64,000 nucleotides of DNA from contig JACMLM010000069.1 of assembly GCA_014379595.1 (NCBI GenBank), positions 62,001 to 126,000 of the forward strand. The letters run 5' to 3'. The stretch is from Anaerolineales bacterium. Lineage in GTDB: Bacteria > Chloroflexota > Anaerolineae > Anaerolineales > Villigracilaceae. Below the pieces are notes generated by a model. It saw nothing but the letters and a program-made list of their open reading frames with translations, had not been told where the DNA came from and made no database searches. Position numbers and translations under genes: made by a program. Position 1 is the first letter of the stretch, and every line of letters starts with the position of its first letter. Shown piece by piece: positions 16,050-23,938 of this stretch.

Positions 16050-16580
16050 CTACAATCGAATCCCTGCAAGACGCGCATAAAACGTGGATGTGGCAACAAC
16101 CGCATAAATTCCAAGCATGATGATCGAAAACATATTGCCACTAAAAAAGAGGAACAGGATGATGGGAACAGCGCCAAGCGCAACACCACTCGCACATGTA
16201 ATAAATAACCAGCGGGAGCGGCGCTTGCCTGTGACTTGTAATGCAATATTGGAAAGGTATACTCCTGCACCGCCTGCCACTGCAAACGAAATAAAGATCA
16301 TAAAAAAACCAACAAAAGAGGCTATGAACCCAAGTAATCCGCTTGCAATTAGTGAAAGGATAAATGTGACGCCGAACCCAGTTAAGTAATCGTACCAAAG
16401 CGCTGTGTCAAATATCTTTTTATGTTGGTTCATGCACTCTTTGCATAGATAACCCGTAGGCGTGCGTTGAGCGCAGGAGGCACATATATAACGCTCACAA
16501 CGTTTGCAACGCAAGTTGGTTTCGCGGTCAGGATGAACATAACAATAGTTGGCAGTTGATATGGTTTCTGTAGTGGTCAT
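16050..16580 (-). CDS. Zinc-finger (B-box-like) membrane protein
   Basis: 176 residues. The N-terminal 50 residues hold a compact zinc-binding motif with CYVHPDRETNLRCKRC, YICASC and YLCKEC, a B-box-like pattern of Cys and His pairs. Four hydrophobic helices follow (about 70-175), so the finger sits at a membrane face. The function is unknown. It starts inside nadK (4-base ATGA overlap) and ends 3 bases before recN, so it is translated with both. The placement between nadK and recN is unusual. Confidence 0.7.
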   Translation of the reverse strand: MTTTETISTANYCYVHPDRETNLRCKRCERYICASCAQRTPTGYLCKECMNQHKKIFDTALWYDYLTGFGVTFILSLIASGLLGFIASFVGFFMIFISFAVAGGAGVYLSNIALQVTGKRRSRWLFITCASGVALGAVPIILFLFFSGNMFSIIMLGIYAVVATSTFYARLAGIRL

Positions 16581-17440
16581 CTAGGAAATCCTAAAAAGTT
16601 TTCGTTCATGTGTGCAGTTAGATTCCGATAAAAATAACCCGGGTCTCCAAAACGGACAAATTGTGTGGTGACATCGGCAACAGTCACATTGACCTGGTCA
16701 TCTTCCATCAATGGCGTGGGCAACTGCCCATCCAGGCTGAGCACAGCATTTTCACTTTTAACTACAATGCTGACAGATGAACCCGCTGATAACACCACTG
16801 CGCGATCCACGGAGAGATGCGGCGCAATAGGTACGAGCAAAATATTGCGCAGCTCAGGTGGCAGGATGGGTCCGCCTGCTGCAAGGGCATATGCTGTAGA
16901 ACCGGTGGCAGTGGATGCGAGGAGTCCATCCGCAACATAGCTGGTGAGTTGGCGTCCATCTACAAAGGCGTTGAGTCTTACTGGGCGCAGGTTTTGTCCG
17001 CGTGCCACAGCAACTTCATTCAATGCATTGGAGCTGGCAAGGTTTTCGCCTGCGCGGATATGTTCCGCACGCACCATCATGCGATTCTCAATCCATCCTT
17101 CACCGTTAAATAATTTTTCAAAGTACTCACGCCATTCCTTGCGGTCAATTTGAATTAAGAAGCCCAACCTGCCAAGGTTAACTCCTAATATGGGTACACC
17201 CGATGGAGCACATAAATGGCTTGCACGTAATACACTTCCATCACCACCGACCGCGATCAACATGTCAAACTCACCTTTTTTCACGCGTTTGCGAAGTTCT
17301 TCATCATATAAAGAACCACAGAGCGTGTCCATACCTTTTTCTTTAAGGAAGGCAGCGATAGTCTCTGCTTCTGAAACCGCCTCAGGAGTTTTGTGAGAGG
17401 CCGTGACGACAGGATGTTTTGGCAGGAATGATGCAGACAT
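16577..17440 (-). CDS. nadK: NAD kinase
   Basis: 287 residues. It phosphorylates NAD to NADP. Motifs present are the GGDG loop in LIAVGGDGSVLRASH (about 60-75), LGVNLGRLGFLI, the NE motif in NALNEVAVARG and the TGSTAYALAAGGPI substrate loop. The C terminus is typical. It heads the nadK-finger protein-recN operon. A TATAAT on the minus strand at 17450-17455 ends 9 bases before the ATG and there is no Shine-Dalgarno, so translation may be leaderless or nearly so. Confidence 0.96.
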   Translation of the reverse strand: MSASFLPKHPVVTASHKTPEAVSEAETIAAFLKEKGMDTLCGSLYDEELRKRVKKGEFDMLIAVGGDGSVLRASHLCAPSGVPILGVNLGRLGFLIQIDRKEWREYFEKLFNGEGWIENRMMVRAEHIRAGENLASSNALNEVAVARGQNLRPVRLNAFVDGRQLTSYVADGLLASTATGSTAYALAAGGPILPPELRNILLVPIAPHLSVDRAVVLSAGSSVSIVVKSENAVLSLDGQLPTPLMEDDQVNVTVADVTTQFVRFGDPGYFYRNLTAHMNENFLGFPR

Positions 17441-17504
17441 GGTGGGGTAATTATACCTGTGAGTGAAAGACCTTTTACTCGATACCTGTTCAGTAGATCA
17501 TTTT

Positions 17505-18017
17505 TCAGGCAAGACTCTGATCACAAACGTTTCTGAAGCCGCAACGGGCACAGCGCCCAGCTTGTTCATGAGAACGAGGTACATCTTTTTTATATTGATC
17601 GCGTTTCATATCTGCAAGAAGATCAAGAAGTGATGCTTCCAGTTCACGTGTGTAATCTACAGCAAAGTCACGATTTTCATAGTGAATGATGCCATAAGGC
17701 GGACGCGTCTTATACGTTTTTTCCACCAACAGACAATATGCTGCGAGTTGGTAAATGTGTGAATCATACGGTGCATTCGGTGCACGGCCTGATTTGACCT
17801 CAACAGGAATGATCTTTCCATTTTGTTGAATTAGATAATCAGGTTTTCCTGTTAACTCCAAAGCAGTATAAAAAAGAGGCTTCTCCACTTTGCCCCATCC
17901 ACGCGTATCTGAATATATGATACGTCCACCGGGCAGACCTGCTTCCTGCCGCTGAACCGATGACTGTCGGAAGAAGATCAAAGCAAGAATGAAGAGAAGG
18001 AGAATAATGTAGATCAT
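17505..18017 (-). CDS. C-terminal half of a membrane-linked Cas4-like nuclease
   Basis: 170 residues. A membrane helix (1-17) is followed by most of a PD-(D/E)XK core: GKPDYL (catalytic Asp about 60), PVEVKSG (ExK at 73-75), QLAAY (90-94), and three C-terminal cysteines (about 156, 159, 165). This matches Cas4/Dna2-type RecB-fold nucleases, which bind an Fe-S cluster with one N-terminal and three C-terminal cysteines. The N-terminal cysteine and the first histidine motif are absent here but present in the ORF at 19352. No Shine-Dalgarno precedes this ATG, which lies 12 bases after the upstream stop, so translation may depend on coupling or be lost. Confidence 0.7.
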   Translation of the reverse strand: MIYIILLLFILALIFFRQSSVQRQEAGLPGGRIIYSDTRGWGKVEKPLFYTALELTGKPDYLIQQNGKIIPVEVKSGRAPNAPYDSHIYQLAAYCLLVEKTYKTRPPYGIIHYENRDFAVDYTRELEASLLDLLADMKRDQYKKDVPRSHEQAGRCARCGFRNVCDQSLA

Positions 18018-18029
18018 GATAGTTATAAA

Positions 18030-18662
18030 TCAGGCAATGCTTGCGGCTTGTTTGATCAGCTTTTTTACACGAGCCAATCCGCCGCCTGAGAGATCTTCCA
18101 TTCGTTTTTCAAGAACTTTGATAAATTCATTTTTATTCTTTGAATTAACTGCAGGAAATGTTCTCTCTGAATGTTGAGGCACTTCCTTTGGACGGCAGGA
18201 GGAAAGATGTTGAAGTAAATAGGGAAATATGACCTTGCTATATTTTTGATCTGCCGATACTGTAAAAGCAAGTGTAGAAATGGCATTGTCTATTGTGATT
18301 ACCGAGCCTGTCTCTTTAGCTTTCTTGATCGCATCCAGATTCTTGAAAACGATATCCGCATCTGCCTTCGCCACTTCCGCAAGCGCGGTCATGGCACCCC
18401 AGACAAGACGATTATCCTTGTTTCTCAGTAGTTTTATAAAATCTTCGGCATAACCTGCGATCAACTTTGGTTCAAGGACACCGATTTCATACAAGACTTT
18501 AATACAATCGGCTTGGATCTTCTTGTCTTTATTCCACAAGTTCTCTGCAATTTCACGAATGCCAGCTTTATCTTTGCTCCTGGCAAGATCACGTGCCAAT
18601 TCCTGATTTGGCACTTCGTCACGGCGATTTTGAAGAGATGCAAGACGATTCAAAATAGACAT
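18030..18662 (-). CDS. Helical-repeat (HEAT-like) protein, paralogue 1
   Basis: 210 residues, almost wholly helical. The helix pairs resemble HEAT/ARM repeats, for example DCIKVLYEIGVLEPKLIAGYAEDFIKLL and LVWGAMTALAEVAKADADIVF (each quoted in part). The protein is highly similar over its length to the product of the next gene upstream, so the pair is a tandem duplication. Its ATG overlaps the stop of its paralogue by one base (TAATG), so the two are coupled. No enzymatic motif is present; a scaffold role is usual for such folds. The pair lies between the two halves of the Cas4-like nuclease. Confidence 0.7.
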   Translation of the reverse strand: MSILNRLASLQNRRDEVPNQELARDLARSKDKAGIREIAENLWNKDKKIQADCIKVLYEIGVLEPKLIAGYAEDFIKLLRNKDNRLVWGAMTALAEVAKADADIVFKNLDAIKKAKETGSVITIDNAISTLAFTVSADQKYSKVIFPYLLQHLSSCRPKEVPQHSERTFPAVNSKNKNEFIKVLEKRMEDLSGGGLARVKKLIKQAASIA

Positions 18663-19297
18663 TAGAGCTTCTCTGCCAATCTTATTATTTTTTTCAACCT
18701 TGTAAAATCCGAACCAGAAAGCTCATCGCTTCTTTTATTGAGGGATTTGATAAATTCAGCTTTATTACTTTCATTAACAGCAGGTAATATTCTCTCTGCA
18801 TGTTCTGACACTTCCTTGAAATAGCAAATGGATAACTGATCGATCAAATATGGAAAGATGGTTTTGCTATATTCTTCATTCGCTGCGGAAGTATATGCCA
18901 GTGCTGAAATGGATTTATCAACAGTAATATTATCGGAGCCTGTCTCTTTTATTTTCTTGATCTCATCCAAATGCTTAAATGTGAATTCAGGTTTTACCTT
19001 TGCAATTTCTGCTAGTGCAATAATTGCGCCTCGTACCATATTGTGATGTTTACTTTTTAAGAACTTTATAAAATCATCGGCGTATTGCGTGATGAGATTT
19101 GGGTCAATGATCGCGATTTCATAGATCACATTCATACAGTCACCATGAATGTTTTTATTATCGTTCCACATATTTTTGGCGATTTCTTGAATGCCTGCCA
19201 TATCGTCACGTGCAACCAGGTCACGCGCCAGATCTAAATTAGGCGTTCTATCACGGCGTGTTTGTAAATAACCAAGACGGTTTAATAAATCAGACAT
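18662..19297 (-). CDS. Helical-repeat (HEAT-like) protein, paralogue 2
   Basis: 211 residues from the ATG at 19297. That start aligns with the start of the paralogue (MSDLLNRLGYLQTRRD against MSILNRLASLQNRRD); a longer frame reaches 19327. It has the same helix-pair pattern, with NVIYEIAIIDPNLITQYADD and MVRGAIIALAEIAKV. It ends in an Arg/Lys-rich helix. Codon use is more A/T-rich than that of its paralogue. No partner is known. The pair is a plausible insertion into the nuclease gene. Confidence 0.7.
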   Translation of the reverse strand: MSDLLNRLGYLQTRRDRTPNLDLARDLVARDDMAGIQEIAKNMWNDNKNIHGDCMNVIYEIAIIDPNLITQYADDFIKFLKSKHHNMVRGAIIALAEIAKVKPEFTFKHLDEIKKIKETGSDNITVDKSISALAYTSAANEEYSKTIFPYLIDQLSICYFKEVSEHAERILPAVNESNKAEFIKSLNKRSDELSGSDFTRLKKIIRLAEKL

Positions 19298-19351
19298 TTT
19301 TTCCAATGATTGGGCAACCATACCCACAGGGTGTTGCGCAAAAGGTTGCCT

Positions 19352-19588
19352 CTACAGTATTTGTGCTGTACAAAATGCCACGAGCAGGAGAATTGCTGCT
19401 AGAAGCAGGATCAGGCCCACGGTTCGCAGTAGTGAAGCGGACAGGGCTTTTCGTCCGTGTTTCTGGTGAAGTTCAGTCCCTGCAGCCAGCTCAGCCTTGT
19501 TCTCAGATTCGACTCCATCCTTGCGATAGCGCCAGGCACGACGGCAATACAGGTAATTCCCGATGTCAGACGCGCGGATGACGGCCAT
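19352..19588 (-). CDS. N-terminal fragment of a Cas4-like nuclease with membrane anchor
   Basis: 78 residues. Residues 1-46 match the start of Cas4/Dna2-like nucleases: an ASDIGNYLYC segment with the lone N-terminal Fe-S cysteine (about 15), RRAWRYRKDGVE, and GTELHQKHG with the first active-site histidine (about 41-44). A membrane helix follows (58-75), and the frame then ends. The TAG stop lies in a sequence (ACTGTAGAGGCAACC) that matches the tail of the dispersed repeat after pdxT. The start is fixed by TATACT ending 6 bases upstream (19595-19600), as in other leaderless genes here. The remaining nuclease motifs are in the gene at 17505. Confidence 0.65.
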   Translation of the reverse strand: MAVIRASDIGNYLYCRRAWRYRKDGVESENKAELAAGTELHQKHGRKALSASLLRTVGLILLLAAILLLVAFCTAQIL

Positions 19589-19625
19589 GAGCAAAGTATA
19601 GCACAAATTTTCTATAGTTTTACTA

Positions 19626-19726
19626 CGTCATTGCGAGGACGTTCGTGCTTTTGTCCGAAGCAATCTCCTTATAGTGTTGGGGATTGCTTCGCCGCCAAAG
19701 AACAAGTGCAGCGGCTCGCAATGACG
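19626..19726. repeat. Long imperfect palindrome (CATTGCGAG...CTCGCAATG family)
   Basis: The outer arms CGTCATTGCGAG (19626-19637) and CTCGCAATGACG (19715-19726) are fully complementary. The inner arms GAAGCAATCTCC (19657-19668) and GGGGATTGCTTC (19679-19690) match in 11 of 12. It is a noncoding, MITE- or REP-like intergenic element in the 178-base gap between divergent genes. Confidence 0.75.
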
Positions 19727-19784
19727 GAATCAAGTTATGATAAACTACACGCGCAAGTCATAATTTCTCATCCAGAGGAAATCC

Positions 19785-20336
19785 ATGTCAAAACGTGAAG
19801 CCTATTCAATTGAGATCGCTGGCATAAAACGCGAACTGCCTTTGTTTGAGATCAAGCCCGGTCTGCGGATCGCGATCTTGAACATTCTTGGTGATACAGA
19901 ATTGGTACAGGCCTGTGCGCGTGAGCTCGGAAAAAAACTTAAAGAAGTTGATTTCGATATTCTGGTAACGGCTGAAGCCAAGTCCATTCCGCTGGCACAT
20001 GCGCTTTCTGTTGAAACAAAAAAGCCTTATGTGGTCCTGCGGAAGACGTACAAGCCGTATATGGGTGATGCTCTCCAAGCTGAAACACTTTCGATTACCA
20101 CAGGCCAGCCTCAAGTTTTGATTCTAGATGAAAAGGACCGCGTGGCAGTTCAAAATAAAAAAGTGGTTGTGGTAGATGATGTGATCAGCACAGGTTCTAC
20201 CTTGCAGGGCATGCGTATGATCTTAAGCAAGGCAAATGCGAATATTGTTACGGAAGCAGCCATTCTCACCGAAGGTGACCGTGCCGAGTGGATGCATATT
20301 GTATCTCTTGGACATTTGCCATTATTTACAGATTGA
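19785..20336 (+). CDS. Adenine phosphoribosyltransferase-like protein
   Basis: 183 residues, type I PRTase fold. It has the PRPP-binding loop KVVVVDDVISTGST (about 125-138), the VTAEAKSIPLAHAL segment and VLRKTYKPYMGDAL, which is the pattern of adenine/xanthine PRTases (COG0503). It would salvage a purine base to its nucleotide using PRPP. The base cannot be settled from sequence. An AGAGGA ribosome site lies before the ATG. It is a single gene ending at a strong terminator. Confidence 0.85.
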   Translation: MSKREAYSIEIAGIKRELPLFEIKPGLRIAILNILGDTELVQACARELGKKLKEVDFDILVTAEAKSIPLAHALSVETKKPYVVLRKTYKPYMGDALQAETLSITTGQPQVLILDEKDRVAVQNKKVVVVDDVISTGSTLQGMRMILSKANANIVTEAAILTEGDRAEWMHIVSLGHLPLFTD

Positions 20337-20382
20337 AAGCATAAACATGGAAACAAGTAAATTTGTAAAAATATAAAAAACA

Positions 20383-20412
20383 TAAGACCCCGAGAAATTT
20401 CTTGGGGTCTTA
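20383..20412. terminator. Bidirectional terminator between PRTase and GIY-YIG genes
   Basis: TAAGACCCC (20383-20391) pairs with GGGGTCTTA (20404-20412), and GAGAAA/TTTCTT pairs inside. It lies between two convergent genes. Confidence 0.9.
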
Positions 20413-20433
20413 TAATACTACCTGCATACTTGT

Positions 20434-20691
20434 TTATTTACTTACCGTATAGCCTTCAACCAACCTGATCTTCTGTATTCGCTTCAACTTTTTAATCGCG
20501 AGTTCCCGCCTCATTGCTTCAGTTCGGCTTAGTTGCTGTTCCACATAAACCAACTTCACAGGGCAGCGGGTGCTTGTATATTTTGCACCAATCCCTTTGT
20601 TATGCTGTTTGAGCCGCCTGTCTGGGTCAGTTGTCCAGCCGGTGTAATAGGTACCGTCTGCACATTCGAGGATGTAACAATAGCAATTCAT
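20434..20691 (-). CDS. GIY-YIG domain protein (UPF0213/YhbQ-like)
   Basis: 85 residues, a single GIY-YIG nuclease domain. The two half-motifs appear as CYILECADGTYYTGWTTD, followed by DRRLKQHNKGIGAKYT and then LVYVEQQLSRTEAMRRE, which holds the metal-binding Glu. Small proteins of this group are structure-selective nucleases of poorly known function. The start lies 2 bases after the stop codon of tyrA on the same strand, so it is probably cotranscribed with it. Confidence 0.9.
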   Translation of the reverse strand: MNCYCYILECADGTYYTGWTTDPDRRLKQHNKGIGAKYTSTRCPVKLVYVEQQLSRTEAMRRELAIKKLKRIQKIRLVEGYTVSK

Positions 20692-20693
20692 TT

Positions 20694-21677
20694 CTATTTT
20701 TTATTTTTAGTACGCCTGCCAACAAGCCCGCCAAACAATCGTTCATTTACTGATGGATAATCTGTCGGCTCGCGCTGCATCTCGACCCAGTTGGCAGAAG
20801 TGCGTTCGTTCAACCAGTTTGTACGGCCTTCCTGCGCGGATTGCATTCTATCTTTTACGCCTTCATCATTCCCTTTTTCGATATCATCACGCAAAGCATG
20901 TAAAGAGGCGATCATTAAATTTAACGAGCGCGTTACATTATCACGGTTATGCAAAGCCAGCATTTGTAATGACTCAGCATCATCTTTTTGCATTGCAGAA
21001 GTTGCAGCGATGAAAGCGCGCCCCGCCAGTTTACGTCCATCTTTCCAACCTGGCTGATCTACAGTTGCATTCAGTAAAGCGACTGATACTAATTGAGGCA
21101 GAAGATGTGTAGAAACCATCAAACCATCTGATTCAACGATATCGGTTAGCATGGCAGTTGCACCAAATAATTTTACAAGGTCTGAGACCAACTCCACAGC
21201 TTCACCGGGGGTGCCGGGAGGGGAATCAACGAGGAAAATGCTTTTCGAAAACAGATCAGCTTTGGCTGAGTCCAGACCCGTTCCTGTTTCGTGTAAAAAT
21301 TCAGGGCCGACCGTTGGAACAAGTCCCACATAGTAACTTCCTTCGGGAAGAAGATCCTGCGCCCATTTCGCTACTTCAGATTTGATGGGTGCGGTATCGA
21401 TCACCACAGTTCCATCTATGAGATCGGATGCAATAAATTCCAGGGTCTCACGCACCTGATGCACAGGCAAAGCAAGCAAAACAATGCGCGCATCTTTTAC
21501 CGCTTTAGGAAGATTGTGTTCGGTTTTTTCAACAGCGCCTTTTTTTTGTGCAGCGCGCTCCACTGATATTTCTATATCATGCCCCACTGTGGATATAATA
21601 TTTTTATGTTGTGCAAGCGCCATTCCGATGGAAGCACCGATCTGGCCAAGACCAATAATTGTGATTTGTATAGGCAT
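20694..21677 (-). CDS. tyrA: Prephenate dehydrogenase
   Basis: About 327 residues from the ATG at 21677, which has GAGGG upstream. The N-terminal Rossmann domain begins IQITIIGLGQIGASIGMAL (dinucleotide loop). A helical C-terminal domain follows, with DGLMVSTHLLPQLVSVALL and the conserved region around RDNVTRSLNLMI. It should convert prephenate to 4-hydroxyphenylpyruvate on the tyrosine route. The catalytic His in the STHLLP segment is present. No ACT domain is fused. A TATAAT lies at 21707-21712 on the minus strand. Arogenate use cannot be excluded. Confidence 0.88.
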   Translation of the reverse strand: MPIQITIIGLGQIGASIGMALAQHKNIISTVGHDIEISVERAAQKKGAVEKTEHNLPKAVKDARIVLLALPVHQVRETLEFIASDLIDGTVVIDTAPIKSEVAKWAQDLLPEGSYYVGLVPTVGPEFLHETGTGLDSAKADLFSKSIFLVDSPPGTPGEAVELVSDLVKLFGATAMLTDIVESDGLMVSTHLLPQLVSVALLNATVDQPGWKDGRKLAGRAFIAATSAMQKDDAESLQMLALHNRDNVTRSLNLMIASLHALRDDIEKGNDEGVKDRMQSAQEGRTNWLNERTSANWVEMQREPTDYPSVNERLFGGLVGRRTKNKK

Positions 21678-21735
21678 GTTACCCTCGCAATAGTTTGATG
21701 ACGCGATTATACTGCCAATGTCCTCGTTAAATGGC

Positions 21736-21764
21736 GAGAACCGCGGACGCCGACCGCGGTTCTC
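21736..21764. repeat. Perfect 11-bp palindrome in the tyrA-ogt gap
   Basis: GAGAACCGCGG (21736-21746) and CCGCGGTTCTC (21754-21764) enclose ACGCCGA. The GC-rich stem lies upstream of both divergent genes, so it is not a terminator. It resembles the other short dispersed palindromes in this window. Confidence 0.6.
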
Positions 21765-21920
21765 TTGGTAAAGGAGGAGAAGAGAAATCACCTTACAACG
21801 CTAAATTTATCATGATTGCCCCAAAAGTACTTGACGCCTAACCTACGCTTCCCCTACGATTGTCCGACAATTAACAGGATTGCAGGCGATTTCAGCATTT
21901 TTTCTTGTGAAGGCCAACAA

Positions 21921-22445
21921 ATGACTCTCTCTTCTCAAAAAACTTATCTTGGTGAATTAAAAAACACTGCTCTTGGAGATTTTCGCCTCGCTGCCTCCGA
22001 CTTGGGCCTGCTTGCCGTTGAATGGGCAGACTCTCAACCCGAGCTGGATTCGTACTTATTGCGCCTGAAACGGCCTATTGAATCCAATCAGAAAATAATT
22101 CAACCTTACGCAAAAGAACTGGGAGAATACATAAAAGGAAAACGCCGCGAATTCACCTTCCCCATTGACTGGTCAAGTTTGCGGCCATTTCAGTTAAAAG
22201 CATTGAAAATGGTTTTTGGAATTCCTTATGGTGAAATCCGCACATACGCTGATATTGCCATACAAATTAATCATCCCAACGCATACCGCGCTGTTGGACG
22301 GGCGAATGCCACGAACCCCATGCCGATTGTGATTCCATGTCACCGCTTGATCGGCAGAGATGGAAAATTACATGGTTATGGTGGTGGAGATGGATTGAAG
22401 ACGAAGGAATGGTTGTTGAAGTTGGAAGGCGCGGTTATTGCGTAA
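21921..22445 (+). CDS. ogt: Methylated-DNA-[protein]-cysteine S-methyltransferase
   Basis: 174 residues from the ATG at 21921. The open frame reaches upstream to a TTG at 21816, which has no ribosome site. It has the suicide-cysteine motif IPCHRLIG, the preceding GRANATNPMPIV helix and the DNA-binding FGIPYGEIRTYADIA segment. It removes O6-alkyl groups from guanine by transfer to the Cys and is consumed in the reaction. The N-terminal domain is short and Ogt-like; no Ada activator domain is present. Confidence 0.93.
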   Translation: MTLSSQKTYLGELKNTALGDFRLAASDLGLLAVEWADSQPELDSYLLRLKRPIESNQKIIQPYAKELGEYIKGKRREFTFPIDWSSLRPFQLKALKMVFGIPYGEIRTYADIAIQINHPNAYRAVGRANATNPMPIVIPCHRLIGRDGKLHGYGGGDGLKTKEWLLKLEGAVIA

Positions 22446-22447
22446 AT

Positions 22448-22484
22448 AAATATTCCGCAGATTTCAAAAATCTGCGGAATATTT
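22448..22484 (+). terminator. Terminator of ogt
   Basis: A perfect 17-base inverted repeat (22448-22464 with 22468-22484) ends in T. It starts 2 bases after the stop codon. The next 120 bases, up to the convergent gene, show nothing recognisable. Confidence 0.92.
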
Positions 22485-22608
22485 TTACAACTATATAGTT
22501 GGCACCATCAACGGTTTGCATCCACTGCATATCATCCTGGTGCTCGTTCGTGCAGGACGCAGGACGTCTTGTTGAGTTGCCTTTCAATCATAGGGTTTCT
22601 CGCCTACT

Positions 22609-23064
22609 TTAATGACAACGAATATCAAGCGTAACATCTAAACCAACATCAAACAAAGTCAAAGTGAAGGATGATTTGGTCTCGTTGGTTTGACTTTCTT
22701 CAAACTCCAAACGGACTTTGGTCACAGTCGGACTATCATACAATCCATCATATTGTGCACCAAAAGACACGCGTGGAAGCATAATACCTTCATAATAGTG
22801 CTCAATCTCTTCACGAGGGAGTGTGGAAACCAACGATTGCTGAGCTTCATACGAACAATTATTTCCATTCCCGACTTTGCTCAATTCGCCGTGCTGTTCA
22901 ATAACAGTTGTACTAGGTGGTAATGGATAATTGTACAGATTCTTTGCAAACTTCTCCAGCCTAAGGTTATTTGTGTACATTGGCAACCACAAAGCCAAAC
23001 CACAGACCATCAAGGGAATGACACCGAGTGCAATTGCTAGGGGGAGACAGCTTTGTTTTTTCAT
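22609..23064 (-). CDS. Unidentified membrane-anchored protein
   Basis: About 151 residues. One hydrophobic anchor near the N terminus (about 8-28) is followed by an extracellular domain. That domain contains PLPPSTTVIEQHGELSKVGN, NCSYEAQQSLVSTLPREEIE and ends in DIRCH. The lone cysteine pair (in the NCSY and RCH regions) could form a disulphide. The pattern recalls small single-pass proteins with an LPPSTT..EQ.. core seen in Chloroflexi and other Gram-positive-like cell plans, but no family is named. An ATG three codons upstream (23073) is an alternative. It is a single gene. Confidence 0.6.
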   Translation of the reverse strand: MKKQSCLPLAIALGVIPLMVCGLALWLPMYTNNLRLEKFAKNLYNYPLPPSTTVIEQHGELSKVGNGNNCSYEAQQSLVSTLPREEIEHYYEGIMLPRVSFGAQYDGLYDSPTVTKVRLEFEESQTNETKSSFTLTLFDVGLDVTLDIRCH

Positions 23065-23192
23065 TTCATACAATCAAGAAATATTCTTCGCCCAGTTTAC
23101 ACCGCATTTAGCAGCCCAACTATGATTTATACAGAATGTACAATATTTCTCTATTAGTCATTTATGGAATCCAAAATTTTATTTCTATTCTT

Positions 23193-23936
23193 TTACATAC
23201 CCGGTATGTATTTCTGTTCCCACTCTGCAATCGCCGCGCGAATGGCATCTTTAATTTCCAAATCGGGCACATCATCAATGGATGGATATTTGTTAAGTCC
23301 CACATAAACTTCCACGCTGCCGATGGTGCTTTCTGTCAAGCGGATTCCTCTTGTTGCAAGGGATGTATCTATTAAACGCCTTTGGAGAACTGTATCTATT
23401 TGCGCAACAATACTGAGAGACCTGATAGCTTTTTCGTCCACGGGTTTGGCGGATGATATAGGTGGAAGTGGAGATGCTGTCTGTTGAACAGAGGCAGGTG
23501 TCGGCGGAGTCTGACTCGATGTATTGGATGGAGCAGCTGCCTGCAAGGGTTGTCCACCTTCCAGCCAGGGGCGGAAGACTGTGATGAGTTCGATCAAGCG
23601 CTTTTTCTTGTCAGGCGATAGCACATCAGGAATTGGCCCGCCATCCATTTCAACTACAAAGCGTCCATTATTATCATTTTTGAGACGAAGAAGTCCGGGG
23701 TTATCAGCTGCCGTTGCTATTGTTGTTGTAGAAGTCTCATCAGTGGGGAGCTTTGCTTGAGCTGCAGCGATCTTTCTATCTGCTTCCATCATGGCCGTTA
23801 CAGCTTTGGCTTCCGCTATATCTATTTTTTTGGCTGTGCGGCTGTTGGAATCAAAGAACCCAATGCCCCAACCCACAAGCATGCCAACAATTAAACCGAT
23901 GAAAATATAAAAAACAGGAGTGGGTGCGAAATCCAT
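23193..23936 (-). CDS. Unidentified membrane-anchored coiled-coil protein
   Basis: About 247 residues from the ATG at 23936, which has GAGG 8 bases upstream inside mutM; a longer frame overlaps mutM. A membrane helix at about 8-26 is followed by a short helical stretch (TAKKIDIAEAKAVTAMMEAD) and then Ser/Thr/Pro-rich linkers. A conserved-looking C-terminal domain (about 185-247) reads TRGIRLTESTIGSVEVYVGL and ends in DAIRAAIAEWEQKYIPG. No enzyme motif is seen. The start lies two bases after the mutM stop, so the two are cotranscribed. Confidence 0.6.
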   Translation of the reverse strand: MDFAPTPVFYIFIGLIVGMLVGWGIGFFDSNSRTAKKIDIAEAKAVTAMMEADRKIAAAQAKLPTDETSTTTIATAADNPGLLRLKNDNNGRFVVEMDGGPIPDVLSPDKKKRLIELITVFRPWLEGGQPLQAAAPSNTSSQTPPTPASVQQTASPLPPISSAKPVDEKAIRSLSIVAQIDTVLQRRLIDTSLATRGIRLTESTIGSVEVYVGLNKYPSIDDVPDLEIKDAIRAAIAEWEQKYIPGM

Positions 23937-23938
23937 AA

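Noticed and set aside
17505-19588. Cas4-like motifs as a sign of a CRISPR locus
   Set aside because: No repeat-spacer array, cas1, cas2 or effector gene is in the window, and the protein is membrane-anchored.
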